A DNA stretch of 64,000 nucleotides from Ceratotherium simum simum (Eukaryota; Chordata; Mammalia; Perissodactyla; Rhinocerotidae). Below the pieces are notes generated by a model. The model did no database searches, was not told the DNA's origin, and saw only the letters and a program-made list of their open reading frames with translations. The stretch covers positions 23,314,146 to 23,378,145 of the forward strand of contig NW_004454177.1 of assembly GCF_000283155.1 (NCBI RefSeq), written 5' to 3'. Positions 33,887 to 45,244 of this stretch are shown piece after piece. Within the stretch, counting starts at the first letter, position 1. The number at the start of each line of letters is the position of its first letter. The translations under genes were made by a program, and so were the position numbers.

Positions 33887-36018
33887 ATTACAGACTTTGA
33901 TTCTTTCATTCTATCATGTATTCTTTCATTCTTGTACTCATTCATTTATTCAATCCATCATGTATACAACAAGTATCTATCAAGCCAACTCTGTCTAGAC
34001 ATAGGACTAGTAATAAATTACATGTGACACACTACAAAGTCATCATTACACATTAGTTAGTATATCGTGGTTTCTTGATTAAGAATCTTAGATTATATCA
34101 TAATGATTAAGAGTTTGGGGGAGGGATAGGATTGTATAGACTACAATGGTGTGTATGGATTCAGAAAGGTGGTTGATTTTGAAATTAATCATAGAGGGTT
34201 GATTAGATTTGCATGATCAGAGAGAAGGGAAGACATTTCAGGTAGTTTGCTCATTTAATAACTTCTCATTCAACAATATGTATTTATTAATATAGTTAAA
34301 ACTTTGAAGGATAATCCACAGTTGCAAACAATTTTTGATGTAAAAATGCAGAATCTTACTTAACAATCCTTAATTATTTCTCACTATGGAAATTCAAGGT
34401 TTTGATAAGCATCTCAATATGAAATTTTTAAACTGAAACTCTTTGTAAATGAACAAGGTATAATCCCAGAGGTCTGAGCTCACAATGAGTCTAGAGTCAG
34501 TTTAATGAACAAACTATCAGTGTATCTAGTTTGCAATTTGAATTAATAAGACAAGAAAAGGAACGCCACGTGTCTGACAGTTTCACCCACATGATCCTCA
34601 TTAATAGGGTAAAGCATGACATATGCAGGTCCACTCACAGTCATTGCTTTAGTCTATGAAGGCAAATATTCTTTGCTGCTTCAAATGTTGGCATAAATCT
34701 GCCCAAATATTTCTGATTCTCTTTGGTAGAGACTCTTGGCTGCTAAACAGTAATGAGTTTTGATATCACAGTTTTGTGAAGGGCATAGTAAACTGCATTA
34801 AAGGGAAATCAAAGAATGGAAACAACATAAGGGCCTTACTAGATGTTTTGGTGAATGTAAAAAATGCATATAGAGGAGATCATTGATATTTTATTCATGT
34901 TGATAACTAATTTGCCTCAGGTTGATTTTAATGTTTTTATTAATTTTATTTTGATGGATAACAAATCTTGAATATGTATACAATTGGGAAAACTCAACAC
35001 TGTTAGCTCCAGTTTTAATACATTGTTCTATGTAGATCCAGATATCAGGCATATTGAAACATTTCATATAAATCAAAGTTCTGATCCATAGGAATTTACT
35101 TAATGAGGATGGTATCACTGTGTTTTACCCAAATCTCAAAAAATAGCATGCCTATGGGAAATGGTGGTCAACATTTTAACTAAAATAGAAAATGTTAGCA
35201 AATATTTCTTAAGGATACTCTATGAAATTATTTTGAAATTAGTCAATAAAGGCACTATATGAATACTGTGTGGAAATTTCAATTCTAATTTTAAATCTTG
35301 AAATTTAAAAAAGTTTTACTCATTTCATGTCATGTGTAGAAATTATTGACAGAACAGGTAGAAATTTTCTATTGAACCAAAAATTGTATCAAGCACATCA
35401 AACCAAAGAGTATGTTTTGGCAAACAATGTATATCGATGTTTATCTGGCATCATCTTTATAATATAAAATCAAATTACCTCTACATAGATATAGATATAT
35501 GTATGTATGATACACACATATGTATGTATACAGATTTTAACTTTGCAATAAGTATTTCATCTGCGCTGACATGTTAAAGAATGAAAAAAATCACACATAT
35601 ATGTCAATGAATGTCAAACTTTTCCAACTTTGATGATAGAAAATAAGTTATAAAGAATATATTGCATTTTATTATTATTTAAGTTACTAGGCAAATACTT
35701 AGCTTACAAAACTCCATAAAATTTTAGTGGGAATTTAACTGTTGCATTTGGGAAACCAAATTTCTCACAGCCTGTAATTCCCTAAGCTGGATAAGTCATA
35801 GTCAGTTCTAGGAAAATGTATAAATTCAGTTTTCTGGACTCTATCTCAGAAGAGAGGGATTTTGGAAATCTAGGGTTGGGTCTGACTAGTTGTACTTTTT
35901 TTTCAAGCCCAGGTGTTTTAGATTTGCAGATAAGTTTGCAGATCAGTTGTATGTAATCACATGCAATTATTGATTTTCACAGACTTCTCTTAAGGATTTG
36001 TCCCATTTACTTATCACT
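33887..36018. other. Unassigned AT-rich DNA
   Basis: No gene or repeat recognised over about 2.1 kb. A short (ATGT)n/(GATA)-like stretch lies near 35486-35530. Confidence 0.45.
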
Positions 36019-36019
36019 C

Positions 36020-36520
36020 ACAGGATGCAGTTTATGTAGTGAAAAGGACAGATTTAGGTCTAAATCCCGGCTGTGCTATGTTAACTGTATGACTGTGGGC
36101 CAGCAACTTAAAATCTTAGAGCATCCCTTTTATCATTTATAAAACGGAAATCTTTTTTTTTTTTTTTTTGAGGAAGATCAGCCCTGAGCTAACATCCATG
36201 CCAATCCTCCTCTTTTTGCTGAGGAAGACCAGCTCTGAGCTAACATCTATTACCAATCCTCCTCCTCTTTTTCCCCAAAGCCCCAGTAGATAGTTGTATG
36301 TCATAGTTGCACATCCTTCTAGTTGCTGTATGTGGGACGTGGCCTCAGCATGCCTGGAAAAGTGGTGCGTGGGTGTGTGCCAGGGATCCGAACCCGGGCT
36401 GCCAGCAGCATAGCGCACAAACTTAACTGCTAAGCCACGGGGCTGGCTCCCAAAATGGAAATCTTAACACCTACCTGATATTATTGTTGTACTAAATTAA
36501 ATGAGGAAATAATTCTAAAT
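36020..36520 (+). repeat. MIR SINE split by an ERE
   Basis: The left part (36020-36154) has 'gatttaggtctaaatcccgg', 'actgtatgactgtgggccag' and 'tatcatttataaaacggaaa'. The right part (36452-36520) continues with 'cttaacacctacctgatatt' and 'aaattaaatgaggaaataat'. Together they give the MIR order, with the ERE between. Confidence 0.75.
36155..36451 (-). repeat. ERE-type SINE, long variant, inside a MIR
   Basis: A reversed ERE with the 'ccagtagatagttgtatgtc' central module, reversed B box 'gggatccgaacccggg' and end 'taagccacggggctggct'. The 14-bp target-site duplication (aaaacggaaatctt / aaaatggaaatctt, one mismatch) lies at 36141-36154 and 36452-36465. Confidence 0.96.
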
Positions 36521-37055
36521 GTAAGATAATATATGCTATTTAGGAACTTCTAAATTCATTTCATGGCATTTAATTGAATTTAGAGTACTTTTCATTTAAT
36601 TAAGAGGATTATCCAAATAAATTGCTTCCTGGTAGGTTATTTTTGATTAGAGTAATAAAGAAAAAAATGTCTTAGTTTCTGTAGTCCAAAGGCCCAGTAA
36701 GTCTGATTTTATCATCATCTGTATCTCAGAATAAACAAACGTTACTGAAGGTTGAAGAATGGTTTGACCTAACATTTTGGTGCAGTACGGCTATGTTTGC
36801 TTTGTGTAGATCCAGATATAAACAATAGCATGGAATTAACCTGTCTTTGAACCTTACTGTAGATCACATATGCTGGCAGGCAGTGATTAGTTGCTAGGAG
36901 AAAGATTTATTAGATTTGAGTAATAATAAGTAGACATTCTGAACCCTGGGCAGCAGAAAGCTGTTCACTGAATAATCAGAAGAGCATAATAAAATATTGC
37001 TGTCATTTATATAGTTGAGAGAAGTACAGTAAATGCTAGAGAAAAAACTCTATCA
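36521..37055. other. Unassigned DNA
   Basis: No gene or repeat recognised. Confidence 0.4.
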
Positions 37056-37075
37056 CTGATATATATATATATATA

Positions 37076-37286
37076 TTTTTTTTAAAGATTTTATTTATTT
37101 AATTTTTCCCCCCAAAGCCCCAGTAGATAGTTGTATGTCATAGCTGCACATCCTTCTAGCTGCTGTATGTGGGACTCGGCCTCAGGATGGACGGAGAAGT
37201 GGTGCCTCGATGCGCACCCGGGATCCGAACCCGGGCCACCAGCATTGCAGCGCGCGCACTTAACCACCAAGCCACAGGGCCGGCCC
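37076..37286 (-). repeat. ERE-type SINE, variant with short tail module
   Basis: A reversed tRNA-like head and central module ('gatagttgtatgtcatagct', 'gggatccgaacccggg', 'cacagggccggcccc'). It joins directly to 'aaagattttatttatttaat' in place of the usual AAGATT/CTCAGC repeat modules. The flanks share 'ctgatatata' (37056 and 37287), so the copy appears complete. A (TA)n run (37058-37075) precedes it. Confidence 0.9.
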
Positions 37287-37289
37287 CTG

Positions 37290-38125
37290 ATATATATTTT
37301 TAAACACACCTACACATATATATTATTGAATAGATTGAGTCAATAAATGTATTTATTCCAAAAACATTCATAGCTGTCAGACATAATATTAGGCAATGTT
37401 ATAGATACAGAAATTAAAAGAACAGAGTGAATCAAATTCAATACAGATTCGTATGCATAATGATAATAATACATTTGACTGACACAAATAATAAATCCGA
37501 ATAACACACAACAGTTACAGCACAGAGATACCCAAATTTGGCATTGCATTAGAACAATCTAAGGATGTCTGTTTTATTTTATGAATTTTAAATTAAAGTT
37601 CCTGTTCCCTAGTCACAGGTCTTTGTGTTCTGAAGTGGAGGTTAGAAGTCTGTATTTTTCTAAGATTTCCCTTTGAAACTGATGTAAATGAATATTTGAA
37701 AATTACTGTTGGTAGATTTTGGAGGATGGAGGTTTCTTCCTGTTGAGAGGTCAGGGAGTACTTTGTGGATGTGTTGGTATAGGATATGGAATAATGTGAC
37801 AATTGCCACTGTTACTGCCATTTGTGCTTGGATGTTCAATATAGAAACGTTATGTTGCTTTTCCTCCATTTCCAGTGAAATTTTGTACTATATTAACGAT
37901 TGTTCATTTATCTCATTTTTACTTCCTTTTTAAAAAAATTTTGTTTTTCTCTGTTCATGATCCATCCAAGGATGGAAAACACTAATTTATTTTTTTGTTT
38001 TGACCATTTTGCATTTTGGTTTTTTTATATACCACTTAAATATCTAGGGAAAAAAAGGCTGCATTTTTTGTTACGATTAGAGAGAGCTAGAATCTTACAC
38101 TAGGCAAATCTACTTTAGGAGTTTT
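37290..38125. other. Unassigned AT-rich DNA
   Basis: No gene or repeat recognised. Confidence 0.4.
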
Positions 38126-38129
38126 ATTA

Positions 38130-38525
38130 ATTCCCAGTGAGGTGCCATGATATTTTCTGCCTATCACTGCTTACAATTTTATCTTCCACCATTTTCTGAT
38201 GAACAACCTCCATTACAGCTATACTGGACTACTTGGTATTCCTCAAATATGCTATATTATTCCAAGCCTCTGGGACTTTGCACATGCTGTTCCCTCTGAT
38301 AACTCCCTGATAATGCTAATTCGTACATTAATATTGAGCTCTTGGAACATGTGCATGACTCCTAGATGCAATTTCTCTATACGTACATCTATTATCCCAC
38401 TCATCACACTGTATTGTGATTATCTGTGGCTCCTTGACAGAAGCAATGTGTCTTTTTCATCTTTATTCCAGAACCCAGGGTAATTTCAGACATACCTTGT
38501 TAAATGAGAGAATGAATGAATATTT
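38130..38525 (+). repeat. LINE-2 3' end
   Basis: The plus strand shows the L2 tail order: 'tgggactttgcacatgctgt', 'tccctctgataactccctga', 'tgtggctccttgacagaagc', 'cagaacccagggtaatttca' and the terminal 'gaatgaatgaatatttg'. Confidence 0.65.
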
Positions 38526-39165
38526 GAAAATATGTTTTATTTCTAAGTAAAATAGGGGCACTGCATGAAATACTCTCAAGTGCATTCTAAAATTTGTATA
38601 TTTAATTTTTTGGTGAAGGAATTAAATATAATGTTGATAAAAGTTAAGAATTCCAAAATCAAGGGTTTAACACAATTAATATGTGTCTCATGTTCAGTCA
38701 TACGGAAGTAAGTTTGGGTAACACTGTGTATTTTGAATAGTGAGATACAAGCAGTAGCTTAAAGTTAGGGATTTGAGTTCATATTGCTGAATTTCCTAAC
38801 ATATCATAGACACACTGATTCCAGTGTTTGTGATTATATACACAGAAACTTTCAACAGAATACAATCAAATAGCTTCACATAAGAAATTGTTAAAGATAA
38901 GAAATTACTTACTTTTCCCTTAATAGTATAATTGGGATTACATTGTCTTTAAAGAATTTATTCCCATACCTCACTTCCTATAAGGAATCATAGAGACGTT
39001 GGTATACTACTTAGGTTACCCACCTAAGTCCGTTGTTACCATGATATGAATGACTGCCGTTTATATTGGCGTACTATAAAACCATAGGTTATTATTAATT
39101 TACGTACTTTTGCTTTCTCCATTTTCCTTTCACAGTATGAAACTGGCATGCAGGGAAATAGCAGG
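38526..39165. other. Unassigned AT-rich DNA
   Basis: No gene or repeat recognised. Confidence 0.4.
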
Positions 39166-39168
39166 GTT

Positions 39169-39700
39169 TTTTTTTTCCAAGTCAACAAGCATTTATTAAT
39201 CTGACTTTATTCATTAAAAGTTATCAATCGACTCCACGGCTTTGTCTGAATGTTAGTCAAGGAAATGTTTGACAGCTGTTCCCCGAGGCCAAGGAAAATT
39301 TGGTCCAGAAATAGAATTTGGCAGCATTTGACTTGTAGGATGCTCCAGGGGCTTTTTCACAGGCAAGACTTTCACAGTGTGCAGGATTTCATTACTCTTT
39401 TTAGAAATTTGTATCATTATTATTTTACATTTCTTTTGATTGAGAACAAAGCATTTCATGCTGTTAAAATCACTAAAAGCAAAATCCACAGTTCTTGGGT
39501 ACATGTCTTAAAGCATTCTATACTTAGCGCTCTGACAACACTGCTGACAGATGATATTACTTCCATGTTTCTTGTGCTTCTGTCTTGCTGTTTCTGCTAT
39601 TCCCTAATAAGGTCAGGATTTCAAATACTATCTTAGTGTTGAAGAAGACCTATCAGACATGATTGCTTTGGGTGACTGGTAAAACAGTGTCCATGATGCA
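39169..39700 (-). pseudogene. Candidate processed retrocopy, parent unknown
   Basis: On minus the segment ends in an A-run (39178-39169 as T's on plus). AATAAA-type signals lie upstream (ATTAATAAATGC and GAATAAAGTC in the last 50 bases), like a 3' mRNA end. An 83-codon frame (39504-39253) ends about 80 bases before the A-run and carries SQMLPNSISGPNFPWPRG. It is preceded by an in-frame stop, so any longer parent frame is broken. I do not recognise the parent, and no matching target-site duplication is clear at the 5' side. A non-LTR repeat 3' end is an alternative. Confidence 0.4.
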
Positions 39701-39894
39701 TCTGTCAGATTTTGACAGAAGCATTATTTTCAATAAACTCTTAGCTTCAGTTTGTTGATTTGAATGCATTTCTATCACCCTGATAGGAAAAATGAATTTT
39801 TCTTGCTTAACATTATTATTTTGTACATAATTTTCTCTTGCCTTGGTCTTAAAATTTTACTTAGAGTGTAATTAACAAAACGTTTCAGATAAGG

Positions 39895-40010
39895 AAATAG
39901 ATGAGTGAGAAAATTAATTACCCATGTCACAAAGCTAACAAATGCCAGAGCTGCTGTTAGACCTCCTGTTTCCTGGTCTTCACCTCAGTTATTCATTCCA
40001 CTTATATATC
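39895..40010 (-). repeat. MIR SINE fragment
   Basis: Reversed MIR order: 'aattacccatgtcacaaagc', 'taacaaatgccagagctgct' and 'gttagacctcctgtttcctg'. Confidence 0.6.
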
Positions 40011-40625
40011 CAGGAGTTGCTTCTCTAACCCCTCACACTAGAGAAGAACCCTAAGTTATATACCATAACACTTTGCACATTTCCTTCATGCCACTTACCA
40101 TCATATTATTTAAATCCTTGTTTATATTTTTCCTCCTCACTAGAAAATAGGTTTGAGAAGAAGGTTTCTGTGGTGTTCACCATGAGAAACACAGTAGCAC
40201 TCAATGATATTTGTTGACTAATACACAGCAGTGGAAACTAAGCAGCTCAAAACATTTTTCTTGATATTGATGTTTAAGATCTGCTTTCTGCCTTGTTTCT
40301 CCAACTGGCACCCCCACCAATCTGGCTGCAGTCTGTCTGTCACCCTGGCTCTTGTTTTTGATATTCTGCCTGTTCCTCCTCCCTTGTATGAGTCTTCCCC
40401 CCCGCCCTACCACTATTAGGGGCCCTGCTAGCCACCCCGTCCCCCCGGAAACAAACCAAAAATACCAGTCATAAGTGACTCCTAGTTTTTGGCTTGTCTT
40501 TTGGGCATGCCATATGAACCAGCACTAAAACAATAATATGTCAATCGCTATCTTCATGCTGCCAAATTCTCTCTGCCCAGAATGATACAGTTGCAGCCTA
40601 ATTATGAACTTGTTCCTGTCTCCAA
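40011..40625. other. Unassigned DNA with a C-rich tract
   Basis: No gene recognised. A C-rich tract at 40397-40448 puts several G-runs on the minus strand. Confidence 0.4.
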
Positions 40626-40629
40626 AGGA

Positions 40630-40790
40630 ATTAACGTGGTCAAGTGGATTAGTAAAGGCTTTGTGGAGAGACAGATCTGTATTCATATTCGAGGTGAGCC
40701 TCTAGCCTCAGTTTCCTCAAATATAAAATAACAGTAATAATATCTAACACAAAGCCTTGGTAAGAACAGAATATATCAAGCAGCTGATGT
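40630..40790 (+). repeat. MIR SINE (diverged)
   Basis: The middle and 3' parts are suggested by 'gcctcagtttcctcaaatat' and 'aaaataacagtaataatatc'. The head is too diverged to be sure. Confidence 0.5.
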
Positions 40791-40849
40791 ACAGCAGTTT
40801 CTCGTGTTCTCCATCTTTTATCCTCAACATCAAAAAATCGCAGCCTGTT

Positions 40850-41053
40850 GGGGGCCGGCCTGGTGGCACAAGCGGTTAAGTGCGCACGCTCCGCTGCGGT
40901 GGCCTAGGGTTAGGCCATGCTGTGGCAGCGTCCCACAAAGTGGAGAAAGATGGGCGTGGATGTTAGCCCAGGGCCAGTCTTCCTCAGCAAAAAAAGAGGA
41001 GGACTGGCAGATGTTAGCACAGGGCTGATCTTCCTCACTAGAAAAAAAGAAAA
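40850..41053 (+). repeat. ERE-type SINE lacking its B box
   Basis: A GGGGCCGGCC start and an intact A-box region (40868-40887). After 'ggcctagggtt' it jumps to 'aggccatgctgtggcagcgt', so about 45-50 bases with the Pol III B box are missing. The 3' half and tail are normal. The 18-bp target-site duplication (aaaaaatcgcagcctgtt / aaaaaatcacaacctgtt, two mismatches) lies at 40832-40849 and 41054-41071. Confidence 0.95.
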
Positions 41054-41071
41054 AAAAAAATCACAACCTGT

Positions 41072-41470
41072 TTTTCTAACAAATGCTCCCTGAAACCTCC
41101 ACCCACTCAAATCTTTTCTGTACTTTTCATTTCCATAGAATGTATTCACACCATCAGTGCCGTGTCAACTGTGAACGCTTTCCCGTGTGAACTCTAGCCT
41201 GTAATTGTTTAGTTTCTCACTCTGTTCTTACATTTTTGTCTCCTCATCTTAAGTGAAGGCTGGTTTTTCCTTTTACAGTCCCTCTTTTCCCACTGACCCA
41301 ATTCATAGGCCACGGAGAAGGATTGTCTCCACTTTCCACTCTTCTAATAGTATCTCATCTTTTCATGACTACTACTAGCACTTTATTCTTTCCTTGGTGT
41401 TCTCTCTCACTTGTACCAGTCTCTGCAATACCCATTGTATCAGACGCGCCTGCATCATATCCCTTCAGTT
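41072..41470. other. Unassigned DNA
   Basis: No gene or repeat recognised. Confidence 0.4.
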
Positions 41471-41474
41471 CTCC

Positions 41475-41955
41475 TCCGATTGCAAACAGAGCTGCGGTGC
41501 ACAGATCCATGTGAACTCAGACTTGCCTCATACTGCCAGGAATAGACTTCTGCATTCTGCCTGCGGGTCTTCTACACACCACGGGAGCATGCTGGACCCA
41601 GTGAAAGCACAGCCAAGACGTGTAGAGGAGTTAATTCCCCAGGAGCCCTCACAAAACTGAGGGATGAGAGCCAGTAGAAAAACACACCAGTCTTCCACAT
41701 CTCAGTTGCATGATTCTGGAAAGTATCCTTGATTGACACTTCTCAGAGGTTCCCTGGATCAAGTCCCCATTATCAAGCCCCCTCACATAAGTGACCCCAA
41801 AAACAGATTCTGATATTGAATCCTCCTCCTTCCTAGTCTCACTTTCCTTGTTACTTCTCTTTGCTTCTTAGGAGCATTTCTCAAATAAACTACCTGCGCT
41901 CATATCTTTAACATGAGTTTTCCTATTAGGAGAATATAAACTAAAACACATATAC
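41475..41955 (+). repeat. Unclassified interspersed repeat, LTR-like
   Basis: The stretch with 'ccatgtgaactcagacttgc', 'catactgccaggaatagact', 'gtcttccacatctcagttgc' and 'gagcatttctcaaataaact' (an AATAAA signal at 41884-41889) has the feel of a known mammalian repeat. I cannot name the family. Confidence 0.35.
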
Positions 41956-41989
41956 CTTCAAGGATGTGAGTATGTAACCCATGATCTCT

Positions 41990-43055
41990 ATCCCTCCTTT
42001 CTCTCTGCTGTTACCTTTCCTCTAGCCTACTAACATAATCAAATACCCTCTCTAGTTTTTCCCATTTTCTTCTTTTATTCTGAATAGCTCCAAACTTCAC
42101 TTTGTGTTCAGATATATAGAAGAAGCAGTCGTATATTAATATTTGCTACTTCCTCACCACTTGAAATCCAGTATTCTCACGTGCTACCCTCCAAAATTGC
42201 TTCTTGGAAGTTATCAAATGCACTCTCGTTGCCAAATTCTATAAGCAATTTTTCTGTTCTGATTCTCCTTGACATTTTGGGGCTTTGATCACAACATCAA
42301 GGGTCCTTTCCTTTGGTTTTAGGTCACAGTTTTCTCCTGCTTCTAGACTCTCTTCTCTTATCATTTCATATACCCTAAGGAATTATGTGCAAATGCTCTT
42401 CCTTGAGATTCAAATCCTTCTACAATATAACTACAATCTAATTTTTCTCTCAGGATGTTTAATTTTCACTTTTTATACTCTGAATCAGTGGTTCTCAAAC
42501 TTTGCTGCACACTAAGATAACCTGGGAATCTTTAAATATACTGATGCCTACCTCCTTCCTCAGACATATTAATTGGTATGGATTGAGACCTGGGCACTGG
42601 GGCTTTTAAAGGCCTCTTGGGCGATTCTAATATTCAGTAAAATTTGACAACCACTGTTTTAAATTAAAGATAAATGTAACTCTTAAAAATTTCAGCATTT
42701 GCCCAACATCTTGTCATCTCCAATTTTTGGTTTACATTGTTTCTAAGAATGCTATTCTAGCCTTATCTCCACTTTGCCAAATATTACTTTTCTTTAAGGT
42801 CCAGTGGAAATAGCATTTCCTCCATTAAATGTGTGCTGGTTTTTCCTGCCCTAAGCAGTTCTGACTCATTTTGAGCCATTCAAACATGTTGTTAGTGAAT
42901 CTTTTATGGACTTTTGCTTCCATGAGAATAAATGCAACTTCTGTGCTATTCACCCGTGTATCCCGGAATCTAGCAGAGTACCTGCAAGTCAAATAGGAGA
43001 GTCTCCGGAAATACTTGTTGAATGACTGACCTGCTGACTGACTAACTGAATAAAT
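41990..43055 (+). repeat. LINE-2 fragment split by MER5A
   Basis: The left part (41990-42485) resembles the L2 RT region ('ttggaagttatcaaatgcac', 'ctgttctgattctccttgac'). The right part (42657-43055) is the 3' end ('ggtccagtggaaatagcatt', 'tcacccgtgtatcccggaat', 'ggaaatacttgttgaatgac'). MER5A lies between. Confidence 0.6.
42486..42656 (+). repeat. MER5A (hAT-Charlie MITE)
   Basis: A full-length short element: the 5' terminus 'cagtggttctcaaactttgc', internal 'gacctgggcactggggcttt' and the 3' terminus 'aatttgacaaccactg' form imperfect inverted repeats. The expected 8-bp target duplication is not preserved. It sits inside L2. Confidence 0.85.
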
Positions 43056-43059
43056 CAAC

Positions 43060-43426
43060 TAAAGAATGACAAATGATCTCAGATGTCTTTGTTCAGAGCC
43101 TATGAGCACCCGTAGATGATAAATTCCTGAGGGAAATATCTAGGTCTGATTTATTTAATGTGCCTGTCTACTCTGGGAGACTATCTTATGTATATATATG
43201 TTGCTAGATAATTGTTTTTAGATAGATAATTTAACGAACATGTAGATGGCTTTATGTTTACCTACTTTAATTTTTTTAAATAATATATTTAATCATTTAA
43301 AAAATCATCTGAAATTGACCATATGATCTGTCTAGACTTCAGTTTTCTATTTTTGAATGAAAAGGCTTTGCTAAGACATTTCTGTTTTACACCTTTTAAA
43401 TAATTTACTGTTCTATTCATTTAAAA
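43060..43426. other. Unassigned AT-rich DNA
   Basis: No gene or repeat recognised. Confidence 0.4.
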
Positions 43427-43508
43427 ATCTATAGCTATCATTTATTGAACATTAGGTGTATGTCAAGCCCTGGGATTAATTTGTTAGAGGTATTGTTTAT
43501 TTAATTCT
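43427..43508 (-). repeat. MIR-like SINE fragment
   Basis: 'tagctatcatttattgaaca', 'ttaggtgtatgtcaagccct' and 'ttatttaattctcaca' fit the reversed 3' part of MIR. It abuts a forward MIR. Confidence 0.5.
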
Positions 43509-43765
43509 CACAAAGAGTGGCTGTAGAGCATGAGGTTAAGGGCATGATGTTAGGATCCAGACTGTTAGGTTCAAATCCAAGTCTCATCACTCAATTGTGA
43601 TGGCAGGTAAATTACTTTATCTCTCTTAGTCACTTTCACCCACTATAAAATTAAGATAATAGTACAACTCATCTCAATGTGTTATTGTGTGAATTAAATG
43701 AGTTAATGCATGAAATGTGTTTAGACAGTGCCTGGTACTAAAGAAATGTTTGTTGTTTTTAGGTA
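43509..43765 (+). repeat. MIR SINE
   Basis: Nearly full-length: 'gtagagcatgaggttaaggg', B-box region 'aggttcaaatccaagtctca', 'ggtaaattactttatctctc', 'gtgaattaaatgagttaatg' and 'gacagtgcctggtactaaag'. Confidence 0.8.
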
Positions 43766-43769
43766 TTTA

Positions 43770-45230
43770 TTTAATAGTTGTTATTCAATACTAACTTCAT
43801 GATAAAAATGGGGATTAGAAAGTGGGTATCTCTGAGGGTCACAGATGCTTTAAATGGAAGAGTCTAAATTCAAAGTGGATTAGCAAAGACCAGGATCCTA
43901 AACACGATACTATATTCTTCCAATTAGATTTGCATGCTTCCCCATTTTTAAATAAAGAAAACTGAATCTAATGGATTTTTCCATAGCAAGTGTCTAGTAC
44001 AGTGTCATAGATAGGAGATAATAATGGAAGAGGAAAATCAAAGATAAAACAGATTGATTTTCTCACAGTGATACAAGGGAAGAAATACCAGGTAATGTTT
44101 TGTAATATGCACAAGATTTACTTAAGTGATGTGTTATTAGTCATTCCATATCCCAAAGTCCCTCAGAAAAGACTAAGTGCTAGGTGAGAAAGCTTAACAT
44201 TCAAGTGAATGATAAAAAGGGGCCAAGTATACATTCTTAAAAGGTTAAAACTTACTTGGGGATTTGATGTTTCTCATTAGAAATCAGCATGTCCCATGGA
44301 AACATTTCTGAACCTTTTTGGTGCATAACACTAAGAGAAGGAGGAATTTAGTGTTGCAATTTTGCCATGGTTGATAAAAGCATTTTACGTTATTTAAACA
44401 AATGAGTATTTTAAATGTACAATTGGTGAATAAGAGGAAAAATCAAGAGTGGAACTCAGGCATTAACATACATAAAATAACAATTTCTTATAGACAAATT
44501 AGTCTAATTATTGGGCAGGGAATTGGAGAGATACATCAGGGATAACCTTTATTGAGAAGTTGAAAGCACCATTTTCAAAGAATCTAATCCTGTCTATAGA
44601 TCACCGTGAACCTTTTCTCCCTTCGGCCTGTCTCCATAAGATTGTCGCTCATTTTTTTTTTTAATTGTATTTTTATTGTTCACTTACTTTGCTAAAATAC
44701 TTATAAGCTCCACAGAAATTGTGTTCCTATTAATATTGAAATGTTTCTTTAGCCCTACTTATTCGGTCTGCTTTTTTCTAAAGCTATGTTGCCTGATACT
44801 CTTTAGAGAGAAATTTGGAATCACTCTGTGATTAGAATTATTACAAAGTTGTAAAGCCCTGAGAACAAGTTCATAATGGAAATCCTGATATAACTTTAAC
44901 TATAGGTGACACTAAAATAAATAGTGTCTCTGCTCTGGCTCTGAATCTACTCAGTTAAGTGGAAAATGGCTGTGTTAGCTGGGTGTGCAATCATACAAAA
45001 CAGCTCAGTAAATTGTAAAGAATGTTCTGGCACCAAATGCTTGTGCAAGTGCAGCATTTATGCAGGACTATTCATATTTAAATTTGAGATTATCTTGCTG
45101 AGTCTGTGCTAACATTTATAAGACAAGCTTTTGAAATGTAGTTAATGTTTAATTTCCATTTCTACTGTAACAGAGTCAAAGCTTATTATAACTAAGGTAA
45201 AAGACATGTAGTATAGTACATAATCCCCTT
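43770..45230. other. Unassigned AT-rich DNA
   Basis: No gene or repeat recognised over about 1.5 kb. Confidence 0.4.
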
Positions 45231-45244
45231 TCAAAAAACATGTG

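Noticed and set aside
39893..39902. 'ggaaatag' as a possible 5' target-site copy for the retrocopy at 39169 (compare 39155-39162)
   Set aside because: Only eight bases match, and the sequence between 39700 and 39890 does not look like mRNA. It is too weak to use.
40832..41071. Regularly spaced direct repeats that might suggest a CRISPR-like array
   Set aside because: The repeats are target-site duplications and SINE modules in a mammalian genome; there are no repeat-spacer units.
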